Below are positions 25,897 through 34,334 of a DNA stretch of 64,000 nt, one piece after another. The translations under genes and the position numbers were made by a program. Location of the stretch: the NCBI RefSeq assembly GCF_000421545.1, contig NZ_ATXF01000004.1, positions 372,001-436,000 of the forward strand. The letters run 5' to 3'. This DNA is from Agromyces italicus DSM 16388. Lineage in GTDB: Bacteria; Actinomycetota; Actinomycetes; Actinomycetales; Microbacteriaceae. Position 1 is the stretch's first letter, and each line of letters begins with the position of its first letter. The notes under the pieces are model-generated. The model searched no databases. It had not been told where the DNA came from and worked only from the letters and a program-made list of their open reading frames with translations.

Positions 25897-26319
25897 TCAC
25901 TCCTCTCGTTTGTGACCGGCGCGGAAGGTCACATTGCTATGGAAACGGGGCGAACGGGACGAGAACTCGTTCATCAGTTCGGCGGCCCGCTCGTGACTCA
26001 CTTGGCGTTCACGCTGGTACGCCACGATTTCGTCAGCGGGCACTCGATGATGGGTGCCGACTTTCACAGCCTCGATCTCCCCCGAATCGATGAGCTTCAT
26101 CAGGGTCGCCCGCGAGATCCCGAGAATGGTGGCCGACTCGGTAGTCGTGTACATGTCTTTGACCGGCACAACGACTGCTCCGGATGAGTACTCAGTCTCT
26201 AGGAACTGCAGGAGCTTCTCGGCAAGGGATCGGGACACCGTCATCGACACCGACACCGGATCCTCTTGTTCGGCCATGGCGGCACGAAGAGTCTGCATAG
26301 CCTCCTGGACTGACTTCAC
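25897..26319 (-). CDS. excisionase-type HTH protein, antitoxin-like
   Basis: 140 residues from a GTG at 26319 (GTG 26322 also possible) placed 5-8 bases after GAGAGAGG; the frame is open to 26523 without a better start. A helical N-terminal part ([33 protein letters not shown]) precedes a MerR-like HTH ([45 protein letters not shown]). This architecture is that of antitoxins that sit directly before PIN-domain toxins. Here the next gene, separated by one base, encodes the PIN-kinase fusion. Likely autorepressor of the cassette. Confidence 0.82.
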   Translation of the reverse strand: MKSVQEAMQTLRAAMAEQEDPVSVSMTVSRSLAEKLLQFLETEYSSGAVVVPVKDMYTTTESATILGISRATLMKLIDSGEIEAVKVGTHHRVPADEIVAYQRERQVSHERAAELMNEFSSRSPRFHSNVTFRAGHKREE

Positions 26320-26334
26320 CACGACCACCTCTCT

Positions 26335-26369
26335 CTGTTGCAACTGTTCTGTAAGTGCTGTAACTGTAA
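26335..26369 (-). promoter_or_regulatory. operator-like repeats before the HTH gene
   Basis: CTGTAA (minus-strand TTACAG) occurs at 26349, 26358 and 26364, with related CTGTT at 26335 and 26344 and the palindrome GTTGCAAC at about 26337-26344. They lie 16-50 bases before the HTH start codon, the expected place for autoregulation. No clear -10/-35 pair was fixed. Confidence 0.5.
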
Positions 26370-26444
26370 CGAGAGCGACGGCGTCCGTCAAGGTTCGAGT
26401 TTGGTCGATCTGAAGGATCCAATGTGCCGAGAGGGATAGTCGTT

Positions 26445-27905
26445 CTATACAGGTCGGCAAAGCGGCAGCGCTGCAGCCGTGAACGCCTGCGCCTGCTGAC
26501 CGACGAGCCGCCGTACCTCGCATGACGACTGGATGGCTGCCTGCTCCATCGCCGCGACCGCGGCGTCGAGTTCGTCGACGGTCGGTGCCGTCACGGCGAC
26601 GAGGCCGGTGACACGAAGGACACCGTGGCCGGCGGTGAGGTCAGCTTCTTGCTGCAGCACGTCGCCGTACTCCGCGGTGGCGGAGGCATCCTCGATCTGA
26701 CCAATTCGGCGGCGTTGGTGGGCGTCTGAGATGAGTTCGGTCTTCTTCTTGCGGATGTCTCGGGCGGCCTGATCGGCGCGGACGGGCAGGTAGTGCAGGG
26801 CGACCGTGCGCAGGATGCCGTTGGTGAAGACGAGTGGGGCGAGGAAGCCGGGGTAGACCTGTGATCGTGGCCACTCGCTGATCCAGAGGACGGCGTGGAA
26901 CGCGGTGTCGGTGCGAAGGCGATCCCAGGTTTCGGTGACGGCGACGGGGCCAGCGGTGGCGAGGTCGCGCCCGACGGCCGGGTGGCGCTCGAGGTCGACG
27001 CCGACCGTTGGGTCGTAGACGGTGCGCAGGGCGGCGGCGAGCTCAGCAGCCGTGAGCCAGCCGCCGACGATGAGGTCGGCGGCGCGAAGTGCGCTCGAGA
27101 TGGCGGTCATTTCTTGGCGGAGGACGGCGGCGGCGCCGCGCATCCCGCCGCCGTTTGAACGCACTTGTCGGGCGGCGGCGTTCAGGTCGAGCGCGACGCT
27201 GATGGTGGTCGCGTGGCGTTCGCCGGCGGGGCCGGCGCGTTCGATGAGGTCGCGGTAGGTGTTGGCGGCCCAGGAATCGTCGTCGGTGCCGTGGCATTCC
27301 CACCATTCGGCGAGGCCGGTGCCGGAGTCTGGGAGGGTGCGTTCGTTGACTTGGATGCGCGCGATGCGTCCTGAGCGGCAGGCGCCGGCGAGAACGCGTC
27401 CCCATCCTTGAACGCGGCGGTGCTGTTCGCCGGGATCGACGAGAGCGAAGGCCGGGTGGGAGATCGCGATGATCGCGGTGAGGGTCTGCTGGTGTGGGTC
27501 GTGAATCATGACCGCGCCGGATTCCGGATCGTGCCATTCGCGTAGCGATGCGGCATCGCCGGGCAGGGCCAGGGTGCCGACTGGCCTGGGGCGGATGATG
27601 CGGCGTCGGTACGTGAGTTGCCCGCGCGCGACGCGCAGCATCCACTTGGTCGTGACGGGAACCCATTCGACGAGCTTGCGCCCGCCGAGCGGGACGACGG
27701 CGGTCAGAGCGGCCGCGCCCCAGAGAGGCGACGTCCAGGCGACGCCGGATGCCCCGGCCGTGTAAAGCGCTGACACGAGAGTGAGGAGAGCGAACGTGAG
27801 CGCGATGAGCTGCGGCGCGGAGAGGCCGAGCAGAATGCCTCGCTTCGTCAGCCTCGAGAACTGCACTGGGGCGAGTTTGTATTCGTGAGCGGTGTCGGCG
27901 TGCAT
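26445..27905 (-). CDS. SCO6880/PrgI-like conjugation membrane protein
   Basis: 486 residues. Two N-terminal membrane helices (GLSAPQLIALTFALLTLVSAL; SPLWGAAALTAVVPLG) and a long cytosolic part (LREWHDPESGAVMIHDPHQQTLTAIIAIS, ... LARIQVNERTLPDSG-like, HATTISVALDLNAAARQV) match the SCO6880 family that accompanies VirB4 in actinobacterial conjugation loci. It starts three bases after the TrbL-like stop. In comparable elements the VirB4 gene follows closely; here the 5-kb TerY-type cassette intervenes. Confidence 0.85.
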   Translation of the reverse strand: MHADTAHEYKLAPVQFSRLTKRGILLGLSAPQLIALTFALLTLVSALYTAGASGVAWTSPLWGAAALTAVVPLGGRKLVEWVPVTTKWMLRVARGQLTYRRRIIRPRPVGTLALPGDAASLREWHDPESGAVMIHDPHQQTLTAIIAISHPAFALVDPGEQHRRVQGWGRVLAGACRSGRIARIQVNERTLPDSGTGLAEWWECHGTDDDSWAANTYRDLIERAGPAGERHATTISVALDLNAAARQVRSNGGGMRGAAAVLRQEMTAISSALRAADLIVGGWLTAAELAAALRTVYDPTVGVDLERHPAVGRDLATAGPVAVTETWDRLRTDTAFHAVLWISEWPRSQVYPGFLAPLVFTNGILRTVALHYLPVRADQAARDIRKKKTELISDAHQRRRIGQIEDASATAEYGDVLQQEADLTAGHGVLRVTGLVAVTAPTVDELDAAVAAMEQAAIQSSCEVRRLVGQQAQAFTAAALPLCRPV

Positions 27906-27908
27906 GGG

Positions 27909-29321
27909 TCAGGCATCCTTTCGGGTCGACGGTGGCGAGGTCGCGGGCGTGCTCGGGGCGGGCGGGCGCGGGTGGGGCGCCGGGCCGGGCGGCGCGGAGG
28001 CGGGTGGCAGAGGGGTGACCGAGGCATCCGCCGCGCCGAATTGGGAGTCAGCGGCGTGGCCGATGTTGCTGCCGAACTGGTGCCCAGCCTGCGCAGTCGC
28101 GCCGACGACCTGCGCGCCGGCGACGGCGGCGATGCCGATCGGACCAGCCGCAGCGCCCGCGCCCGTTGCGCCTGCTCCGGCGCCGCTGCCGGCTGCGCCG
28201 CCACCCGCTGCCCCAGCGCTGGATGCTCCGGCGGAACCGCCAGCTGCCGTACCTGAAGTGCTGCCCGCTCGAGCTCCGGCATGCCCAGCGGTCGCGACGG
28301 TCGGGACAGGGCCACCGCCCTGGGCGCCCTTGTTGTCGCTTCCGCTTGCGCCGCCGTCGAGGATCTTCTTCGCGTTATCGATGCCAGGCCCGCCGGGCAC
28401 CGGCACAGGCCGGTTCAGTGCCGACTTGGCCTCTTGCTCGCTCGACATGGCGTGGTACATGTCGAGGCCGACGAAGTTGAGGAACTTGTACGTGATGTAT
28501 GGGGCGAACGCGGCGACAAACATCAGCACGATGCCAGCGATCGGATCGCTGATCGAGGCGAGGTCGGCGTCGATCGGGGCGGCAACTTGCGCGATAGCGA
28601 CGAGGAAGATCACGACGAGCACGAGTTTCGAAAGCACAAGTGCCAGGACGAAGGCGATCCACTTTGAGATCCAGCCCTTTGTGGCATCCCAGGTCGCCCC
28701 AGCCAAAGCGATTGGCCCGAACACGATCGCAACCAGCAGCAGCGCCTTGCGAATCAGGAGGGAGAACCACACGATCGCGGCAGCGCTGATCGCGAGGGCA
28801 GAAAGGAAGATCGTGACGATCGCGCCGACGCCAGGGGCAGCGATGTTGACCGTCGCGAGTCCGCCGGCGAGGAGGGCGATGCGGTCGCCCATGCCTTCCA
28901 TGGTGTTGCCGGTTGCCTGCACGATGCCGATCGAGAGTTGGTCGGTGATCTCCAGCAGGAGGGCCGTGAGGCTGACGATCACGAACGAGCCGAGGATCGA
29001 CTTGGCCAGGCCGATGCCGGCGCGGGGGAGAGCGGTCGGGTCGCGGTGCACGAGGCCGGTGATCAGCTGCAGGAAGAAGAAGATCAGGGTTACGAACACG
29101 GCCACCCCGAAGAGGACGTTGAATACTTCGAGGTAACTCGGGTCGGTGACGTCGACGAGGGTGGTGGTATCGAAGGCGGTCCAGACGGCCTCGAACATCC
29201 ATGCGGCCGCGGCACCCATCGCGGCGGCCAGCCAGTCGAATGGTGCAGTGACCAGCGAGGCGGTGCCCTCGCCGACCGCGGTGCAGACTTCGGCGATGAC
29301 TGGGATGTCGCAGACGCTCAT
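27909..29321 (-). CDS. TrbL/VirB6-like polytopic channel protein
   Basis: 470 residues. An N-terminal hydrophobic segment, then at least six membrane helices between about residues 60 and 290 (VLFGVAVFVTLIFFFLQLITG; SILGSFVIVSLTALLLEI; AIVTIFLSALAISAAAIVWFSLLI; ALLLVAIVFGPIALAG; WIAFVLALVLSKLVLVVIFLV; GIVLMFVAAFAPYITYKFL). A Gly/Ala-rich tail of about 160 residues follows. This is the VirB6/TrbL inner-membrane channel pattern. It lies between the small membrane proteins and the SCO6880-like gene in the leftward transfer operon. Confidence 0.88.
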   Translation of the reverse strand: MSVCDIPVIAEVCTAVGEGTASLVTAPFDWLAAAMGAAAAWMFEAVWTAFDTTTLVDVTDPSYLEVFNVLFGVAVFVTLIFFFLQLITGLVHRDPTALPRAGIGLAKSILGSFVIVSLTALLLEITDQLSIGIVQATGNTMEGMGDRIALLAGGLATVNIAAPGVGAIVTIFLSALAISAAAIVWFSLLIRKALLLVAIVFGPIALAGATWDATKGWISKWIAFVLALVLSKLVLVVIFLVAIAQVAAPIDADLASISDPIAGIVLMFVAAFAPYITYKFLNFVGLDMYHAMSSEQEAKSALNRPVPVPGGPGIDNAKKILDGGASGSDNKGAQGGGPVPTVATAGHAGARAGSTSGTAAGGSAGASSAGAAGGGAAGSGAGAGATGAGAAAGPIGIAAVAGAQVVGATAQAGHQFGSNIGHAADSQFGAADASVTPLPPASAPPGPAPHPRPPAPSTPATSPPSTRKDA

Positions 29322-29348
29322 CGTGCGGCCCTGAACGGCGCGGCGGTC

Positions 29349-29618
29349 TCAGACGGCCTGGCCGACGTTCCAGAAGAAGTTCGTCAGCGTCACCGCCGCG
29401 CCACAGATGACCGCGGCTCCGCAAGCGATCAGTACGCCGGCCTTACCGCGCGAGGCTAGGTGTGGATTCGACGAGTTCGCGCCGAACCCCCACACGATTG
29501 CTGCGACGATCAGCGCGAGCACCGCCATGATGAGGCCGATCGTCATGACGGCGCCCACGATGATGCGGAGTTGATCGATGCCGGGTAGGCCGGTGCCGTT
29601 GGGGTCGATGTCGATCAT
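29349..29618 (-). CDS. small two-helix membrane protein (pilin-like, DUF6112 type)
   Basis: 89 residues from ATG 29618 with GAGGAGCG upstream. Two membrane helices (LRIIVGAVMTIGLIMAVLALIVAAIVWGF and AGVLIACGAAVICGAAVTLTNFF) joined by a short basic loop, like VirB2/TrbC pilins and the family I remember as DUF6112. The C terminus TLTNFFWNVGQAV resembles TWTNFLLGVGLSL of the protein at 30311-30577, so the two are paralogues. Part of the transfer operon, 27 bases before the TrbL-like gene. Confidence 0.8.
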   Translation of the reverse strand: MIDIDPNGTGLPGIDQLRIIVGAVMTIGLIMAVLALIVAAIVWGFGANSSNPHLASRGKAGVLIACGAAVICGAAVTLTNFFWNVGQAV

Positions 29619-29815
29619 GTCGCGCTCCTCAGCCTGATTGAAGGGTCGACTGGGAGGTGTGCGACTCACACCACGATGAGCCTTCTGGCAGCACAGTTGC
29701 GCAACGAATATGATCAGGCGACGGCTCGTCAGGAGCGCCAATACGAAGGCGCGGACTATCGAATGAATCCGTCGTCCTCGGCACCGAGTTGAGGTGGCAG
29801 GTCAGAGGAGGATGG

Positions 29816-30289
29816 ATGCTTAGGAGCACATGCGCGGGAGTTCGCATCGCGCAGCGGCCTGACAACATCACGATCCGCGGCGTTGTCATGCCGTCGCTAG
29901 GAGTATTGGCCTACATGCCCAAGCCGTTGGTTGGTCTCATAGACGTCAACGGCATCGAAGGCGACTTCAAGGTCATCTCAAGCTGGCACGGCACCGGTGA
30001 TGTCCCTTGGGTCGTTTCGACGTGGGACGAGAACGGCATCGATGCGGAATGTCGCTTGGCGACGCTAGTCCCAGAGCCCGAGCTGAACCAGGTTCGTGTC
30101 GACCTGATCTTGGCCGGAGACGAGGAATGGGACCGCGTGAGTGCCGGTTATCTCTCACGCGAGGATGCCGCGAAGGTCACACCACGAATTACTGACGCGT
30201 TGGACGGCGGCCTCCTCCCAGTGATGTATGCGAAGATCGCTGGCTCCCAGCCCTATTACGACGTGACCGTGAGTGCACAGCTACGCTGA
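29816..30289 (+). CDS. hypothetical protein, opposite strand inside the transfer operon
   Basis: 157 residues from ATG 29816 with GAGGAG six bases upstream. Mixed alpha/beta soluble protein (VLAYMPKPLVGLIDVNGIEGDFKVISSW, WVVSTWDENGIDAECRLATLVPEPELNQVRVDLILAG). No family recognised and no signal peptide. Codon third positions are less GC-biased than in neighbours. It is the only plus-strand gene between 14.6 and 37.7 kb and separates the two paralogous small membrane protein genes, which suggests late insertion. Confidence 0.65.
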   Translation: MLRSTCAGVRIAQRPDNITIRGVVMPSLGVLAYMPKPLVGLIDVNGIEGDFKVISSWHGTGDVPWVVSTWDENGIDAECRLATLVPEPELNQVRVDLILAGDEEWDRVSAGYLSREDAAKVTPRITDALDGGLLPVMYAKIAGSQPYYDVTVSAQLR

Positions 30290-30310
30290 ACGGCGACCTT
30301 CGTCGCGAGA

Positions 30311-30577
30311 TCAGAGCGACAGTCCAACGCCGAGCAAGAAGTTCGTCCAAGTCACCCCGAGCCCAGCGAGCGCCGCAGCACCACAAGCAACCCAGAAGCC
30401 GAGCCGGGCCCGGGTGGCGGTTTGGTAGTGCCCGTTCGCGGTGGCGAGTGCCCAGGTGGTAGCGCTGATGATCATCATGAGCACGGCGAAGATCAGGACG
30501 TAGGTCATGAGGGCGCCGATGATGTTGCGGAGATCGGCAGCGGCGCCGACAGCACCGAAGTCAGGGAAGATGTCCAT
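30311..30577 (-). CDS. small two-helix membrane protein, paralogue
   Basis: 88 residues from ATG 30577 with GAAAGGAA upstream. Two membrane helices (LRNIIGALMTYVLIFAVLMMIISATTWAL; LGFWVACGAAALAGLGVTWTNFL) with the same layout as the protein at 29349-29618. Likely pilin or channel component. Its start overlaps the M23 gene end region (one base between). Confidence 0.8.
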   Translation of the reverse strand: MDIFPDFGAVGAAADLRNIIGALMTYVLIFAVLMMIISATTWALATANGHYQTATRARLGFWVACGAAALAGLGVTWTNFLLGVGLSL

Positions 30578-30578
30578 C

Positions 30579-31742
30579 TCAGTTCCTTTCGGGGCGGCAT
30601 CCGGCGAGGGCGACCTCTGCGTCGCCGATGCCGGCCGCGCCGTGTTCGGCGAGCCAGTCGAGGGCATCGACGGCGGGTTGGCCCTGTCCGTCAGGGTGGA
30701 TCTCGAGGTGCAGGTGCGGGCCAGTGGACTTACCGGCAGAGCCGACGTCGCCGATGTGTTGACCGGCGGCGACGCTGTCGCCCGCATCGACATGGATGCC
30801 CGATTCGTACATGTGCGCGTAGTACGTGGCGACGGTCTGGCCGGCGACCGTGTGCTCAAGGATGATCAACCCGCCGTAGGTGCCGCGCGGGCCGGCGAAG
30901 ACGACGCGGCCGTCGGCGACGGCAAGGATCGGGGTGCCGCCAGGTGCAGCGAGATCGCTGCCGGCGTGAAAGGCGCGGGCGCCGGTGACGGGGTCGGTTC
31001 GCCAGCCGAAGCTGTCGGTGCTCGTGTAAGTGCCATTCGGGAGAGGGAAGACGATCTGCGTCGTCTCGGGCACGCGGGCGACGCCGCTTCCTGGGCCGGT
31101 CGAGCTCGAGCGGGTGAGGGCGGCGAGAATCGTTTCGGCGACGGGCTCGTAGTCGCGGTAGCGATCCGGGTAGGCACTGACCTCGACGGCTTGCGCAGCC
31201 GCGCCGCGTTCGAGCTGCTGCCAACTCGGGATATCGAGCAGACCCCGCGGTGAACCGTCGTTCGGGCCGGATGGTCCGCCGTAAAAGGCGCGGGCCTGAT
31301 AGTTCGGATCCATGAGCTCGGCGACAGTGCCCCATCCTGAGGCCGGGCGCATCTGGAAGAGCCCGAGGGAGTCGTGGTCGGATCCGATGCCGTCGTTCGG
31401 GTAGTCCGCCGATTCGGGGTAAGCGCTGGGGTTGGCAAGCATTCTGAGGCCCGACTCGGTGAGCGCCGCCATGAGCGCGACCATCACACCGTCGCGGCCG
31501 ACGCCGGCGATCTGCGAACCGATCGTGGTAATCGTGGCCGCATGCGTCAGCTGCCGACGGTTCAGCGTGAGAGTCTGGCCGCTGCTGGTTCGAGTGGTGA
31601 GGGAATCGGGGATGCTGCCGACGATGAGCGAGCCGACCGTGCACGAGCGCGCGGCCGGGTTGACGAGCGCAGCGACGCCCACGAGCCCGGCGGGCGGGCC
31701 GATGAACATGAGCACTAGCAGGATGAGGAGGAGCTTCTTCAC
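30579..31742 (-). CDS. M23 peptidase, cell wall hydrolase of the transfer apparatus
   Basis: 387 residues with an N-terminal membrane/signal helix (KKLLLILLVLMFIGPPAGLVGVAALV). Residues about 75-200 (VALMAALTESGLRML, SLGLFQMRPASGWG, ELMDPNYQARAFYGG) look like a transglycosylase-related helical domain. The C-terminal M23 domain has AFHAGSDLAAPGGTPI, YAHMYESGIHV and GPHLHLEIHPDG, the HxxxD and HxH zinc ligands. It opens peptidoglycan for the channel, a VirB1/VgrG-like job in Gram-positive conjugation. Confidence 0.92.
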   Translation of the reverse strand: MKKLLLILLVLMFIGPPAGLVGVAALVNPAARSCTVGSLIVGSIPDSLTTRTSSGQTLTLNRRQLTHAATITTIGSQIAGVGRDGVMVALMAALTESGLRMLANPSAYPESADYPNDGIGSDHDSLGLFQMRPASGWGTVAELMDPNYQARAFYGGPSGPNDGSPRGLLDIPSWQQLERGAAAQAVEVSAYPDRYRDYEPVAETILAALTRSSSTGPGSGVARVPETTQIVFPLPNGTYTSTDSFGWRTDPVTGARAFHAGSDLAAPGGTPILAVADGRVVFAGPRGTYGGLIILEHTVAGQTVATYYAHMYESGIHVDAGDSVAAGQHIGDVGSAGKSTGPHLHLEIHPDGQGQPAVDALDWLAEHGAAGIGDAEVALAGCRPERN

Positions 31743-31755
31743 CGGACGGTCATCC

Positions 31756-32412
31756 TCACTGCAGCGGCGCGTCGGGGCGCGACAGTCGCAGCAGTCGGCA
31801 CGACACGTCGGTCGGGCAGTCGATGAAGACGGTGAACGACACCAGGCGGGAGCTCTCGACGAGCTCGCGGTTCCAAACGCCTTCGCGGTGGGCAGTGCCG
31901 GTCACGGTGTAGGCGACTGTGGTCTTCGAGATCTGACCAGCGGATGCCTGTGCGCGGGCGGTAGTCCAGGCATCCGGAACCTCGACCGTTTCGATGTCGA
32001 GGCGCTGCCGAGTGCCGTAGGTCTGCAGTTGTTTCCAGACAGTAGAGGCCGGGAGATAGGCGCGCACATCGGTGGCAACGCCGACCGCCTCTTCGGCGTC
32101 CGCGACGTCGACGAGCGACTGTGCCCACTCGGCGGCGTTGTCGGGTGCTCGGGTGTCCCAGTCGAAGAGCGACCGAGCGACGCTGCGCGCGAAGCGTTCA
32201 GGGTCGGATGTCGCGGCGATCGGGTGCGGCGCGGAGATCGGGTCGGGTCGAGTTGATGCCGTGTTCGCCGCCGACGCTGGACGGGACTCGTGCTCGGCTT
32301 CGACCGCTGGCCCGCGCAGTAGTCCGTAGATCCCCATCGCGATGAGCGCGAGCAGGATGCATCCGCCCGCAACCAGAGCGATGATCAGTCGGCGACGACG
32401 GGCGAACGGCAT
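31756..32412 (-). CDS. single-pass membrane protein, VirB8-like candidate
   Basis: 218 residues: a basic start (MPFARRRR), one membrane helix (LIIALVAGGCILLALIAMGIYGLL), a Ser/Pro linker, then an extracellular domain (DPERFARSVARSLFDWDTRAP ... TTVAYTVTGTAHREG ... VSFTVFIDCPTDVSCRLLRLS). The layout is that of VirB8/TcpC-type NTF2-fold channel proteins, but no sequence signature was seen, so the name is a guess from position and topology. First of the transfer genes after parB. Confidence 0.65.
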   Translation of the reverse strand: MPFARRRRLIIALVAGGCILLALIAMGIYGLLRGPAVEAEHESRPASAANTASTRPDPISAPHPIAATSDPERFARSVARSLFDWDTRAPDNAAEWAQSLVDVADAEEAVGVATDVRAYLPASTVWKQLQTYGTRQRLDIETVEVPDAWTTARAQASAGQISKTTVAYTVTGTAHREGVWNRELVESSRLVSFTVFIDCPTDVSCRLLRLSRPDAPLQ

Positions 32413-32466
32413 TGTCGGCTCCTCTGCAGCGTCTCGATAGCAAGGTCATGAGACAGGTGCGCGAGG

Positions 32467-33444
32467 TCAGCGGGCGCTCGCCTGAGCCCGGCTCCGGAGC
32501 GCTCGGATCCCCTCGGCGAACTCGACCGTGCCGGCGACCGTCGACTCGAATTGGTCCCACTGCTCATCGGTGAGTTCGGCTGCGATCTCGTCGAGGTCGA
32601 AGCGCAGCCACCACTCCCACAGGTCGGACCACTGCAGCACGAACGCCCGGATCGGCAGCTTCACGATCTCATCGCCCGCGCTCACAGCCCGTCGGCTACG
32701 TCGCTTCGACCGAGATTCTGCTTTGACGCGGGCGAGTGCTTCCGTCGCGAGCTGCTCAAGGTCCACAGGCATGGTCGGTCCGTCGACCGCGTGCAGCTGC
32801 GTCGCCACTGACCGGAGCGCCGGCTTGACCGGCGCGCCGCCGTCGATGGCGACGAGTGCTCGCGCCGCGTCGGCCCGGAGCTCGTCCGTCGCATCCTCGT
32901 CGTCGACGATCTGCTGCAGCCGACCAACGCGTTCGTGCGTGTTGTACGAGCGATTGCCGGTCACCAACTGCGCTGCCTGCGCGCGGGTATCACCGGAACC
33001 CCGACGGAGCGGTGCCGCACCGGGTGCGGCACCGCGCAGGTGGACGCCGCCGACCCCGAACCGACCGGTCGCCTGCCGCCTCTGGGCATCCTCGGCGAGC
33101 AACTGCTTGACCTCGCGATACAGCGCCGCCGCCTCGGTCGGGGCGAGCGACTTGTGCAGTGCGTTGTCGTCCTGTTCGGCGAGTAGCCGTGCGAGGTCAT
33201 CGGAGATCCCCGACCGCACCCAGACGCTCACTGTCCGATGCCCGAGTTGGCGCAACGCTGCGAGCCGCCTGGCCCCGCAGACGAGGTCACCGTCGGGCGT
33301 GACCGTGATCGGCTGCAGCAGTCCCTGGCGTTCGATGGAAGCGGCGAGGGCGTCGATGTCACCGAGGTCGGTGCGGTGGCGGGCGCCGACGCGGATCGAG
33401 TCGATCGCCCGCTCGAGCTCGATGTGCCCCTGGCCGTTGGTCAT
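32467..33444 (-). CDS. ParB-like DNA-binding protein
   Basis: 325 residues from ATG 33444, which overlaps the preceding stop as ATGA. ParB/RepB/Spo0J N-terminal motif: RAIDSIRVGARHRTDLGDIDALAASIERQGLLQPITVTPDGDLVCGARRLAAL; then the central HTH-like region (ALHKSLAPTEAAALYREVKQLLAEDAQRR, RVGRLQQIVDDEDA). The C-terminal part (EWWLRFDLDEIAAELTDEQWDQFESTVAG) is not recognised. No ParA partner is nearby. It could help maintain the excised circular form or bind a transfer origin. Confidence 0.87.
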   Translation of the reverse strand: MTNGQGHIELERAIDSIRVGARHRTDLGDIDALAASIERQGLLQPITVTPDGDLVCGARRLAALRQLGHRTVSVWVRSGISDDLARLLAEQDDNALHKSLAPTEAAALYREVKQLLAEDAQRRQATGRFGVGGVHLRGAAPGAAPLRRGSGDTRAQAAQLVTGNRSYNTHERVGRLQQIVDDEDATDELRADAARALVAIDGGAPVKPALRSVATQLHAVDGPTMPVDLEQLATEALARVKAESRSKRRSRRAVSAGDEIVKLPIRAFVLQWSDLWEWWLRFDLDEIAAELTDEQWDQFESTVAGTVEFAEGIRALRSRAQASAR

Positions 33445-34277
33445 GCCGTCGCCCATGGGGTGTTTACGACGACGTCGGTGACGAGGTCGTCGTCGTGCAG
33501 CAAGGCACGCAGCGGTTCGCCGACGAGCAAGCGCAATAGGACGCCTCGGCCCGCGACCGTGTGCTGATGCATCGGGTCGCAGCATCCGAGCAGGGCCTTC
33601 AGCATGGCGTGCCAGGCGCGCTGCGGCAGGTCGAGTTGGGCGCGGGCCGCGTAGTCGCGGCGTAGGGATTCGTAGGCGGATGCCCGTGACGGTGCATCCG
33701 CCAGACGCCCGCAGATGTACTCGACGCCGGTGCGCGCCCGGTCGCTCGGCCACCCAAGCAGGGTGAAGAGGGTGATCGCGTCGTGAATGGCGGCCCGCAC
33801 GTCCACGTCCGGCGCCGAATCAGCGTCGGGAATCGCGTCGGCGGCAGCGGTCCGGAACGCCGGGTGATACTCGGGCAGTTCATGCTCGCGGTCGCTGAAG
33901 CGCTCGGCATCGTGGAACACCGACACCTTCGCCCGCCGCGCCTGATGTACCGAGCACAGCAGCCCCTGTGCACGTTCTTCAGCGATGCACGTGACCTGCA
34001 CAGCGCGGGTGACCAGCGCCCACGGGTCGTCCGCGCGGACCGTCGCTGGGGCGCGCATCGCGTCGAACGCCGCGGAGGCGGCCTCCCACGGGTCGAGTCT
34101 GTGCTTGCGGGCGAGGGCCGAGTACTTCTCGGCGGCGTACTGCAGGAGGGCGTTGGCTTCCGGGTCGGTGCGCCAGGCTCTGCCGTCGGACTCCTGCATG
34201 CGCTTGAGCAGCATCCTCAGTCCTTCGGAATTCCGAAAGGCTTCCGGTTCGCGTTCCCGCGTCGAACACCAGTTCAT
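33441..34277 (-). CDS. hypothetical helical protein
   Basis: 278 residues from ATG 34277, preceded by GGGAGG at seven bases; an ATG at 34331 is possible. Helix-rich; the part NALLQYAAEKYSALARKHRLDPWEAASAAFDAMR resembles the start of region 2 of a sigma-like factor, but this is not strong. The C-terminal half (WPSDRARTGVEYICGRLADAPSRASAYESLRRDYAARAQL and QRAWHAMLKALLGC) looks like a helical repeat. Coupled to parB. Function unknown. Confidence 0.65.
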   Translation of the reverse strand: MNWCSTREREPEAFRNSEGLRMLLKRMQESDGRAWRTDPEANALLQYAAEKYSALARKHRLDPWEAASAAFDAMRAPATVRADDPWALVTRAVQVTCIAEERAQGLLCSVHQARRAKVSVFHDAERFSDREHELPEYHPAFRTAAADAIPDADSAPDVDVRAAIHDAITLFTLLGWPSDRARTGVEYICGRLADAPSRASAYESLRRDYAARAQLDLPQRAWHAMLKALLGCCDPMHQHTVAGRGVLLRLLVGEPLRALLHDDDLVTDVVVNTPWATA

Positions 34278-34334
34278 CGCGGCACCTCCCGGCTGTTCAG
34301 TGCGGGTTGCCGCGGTTTGCAGGATGCTCATGAC

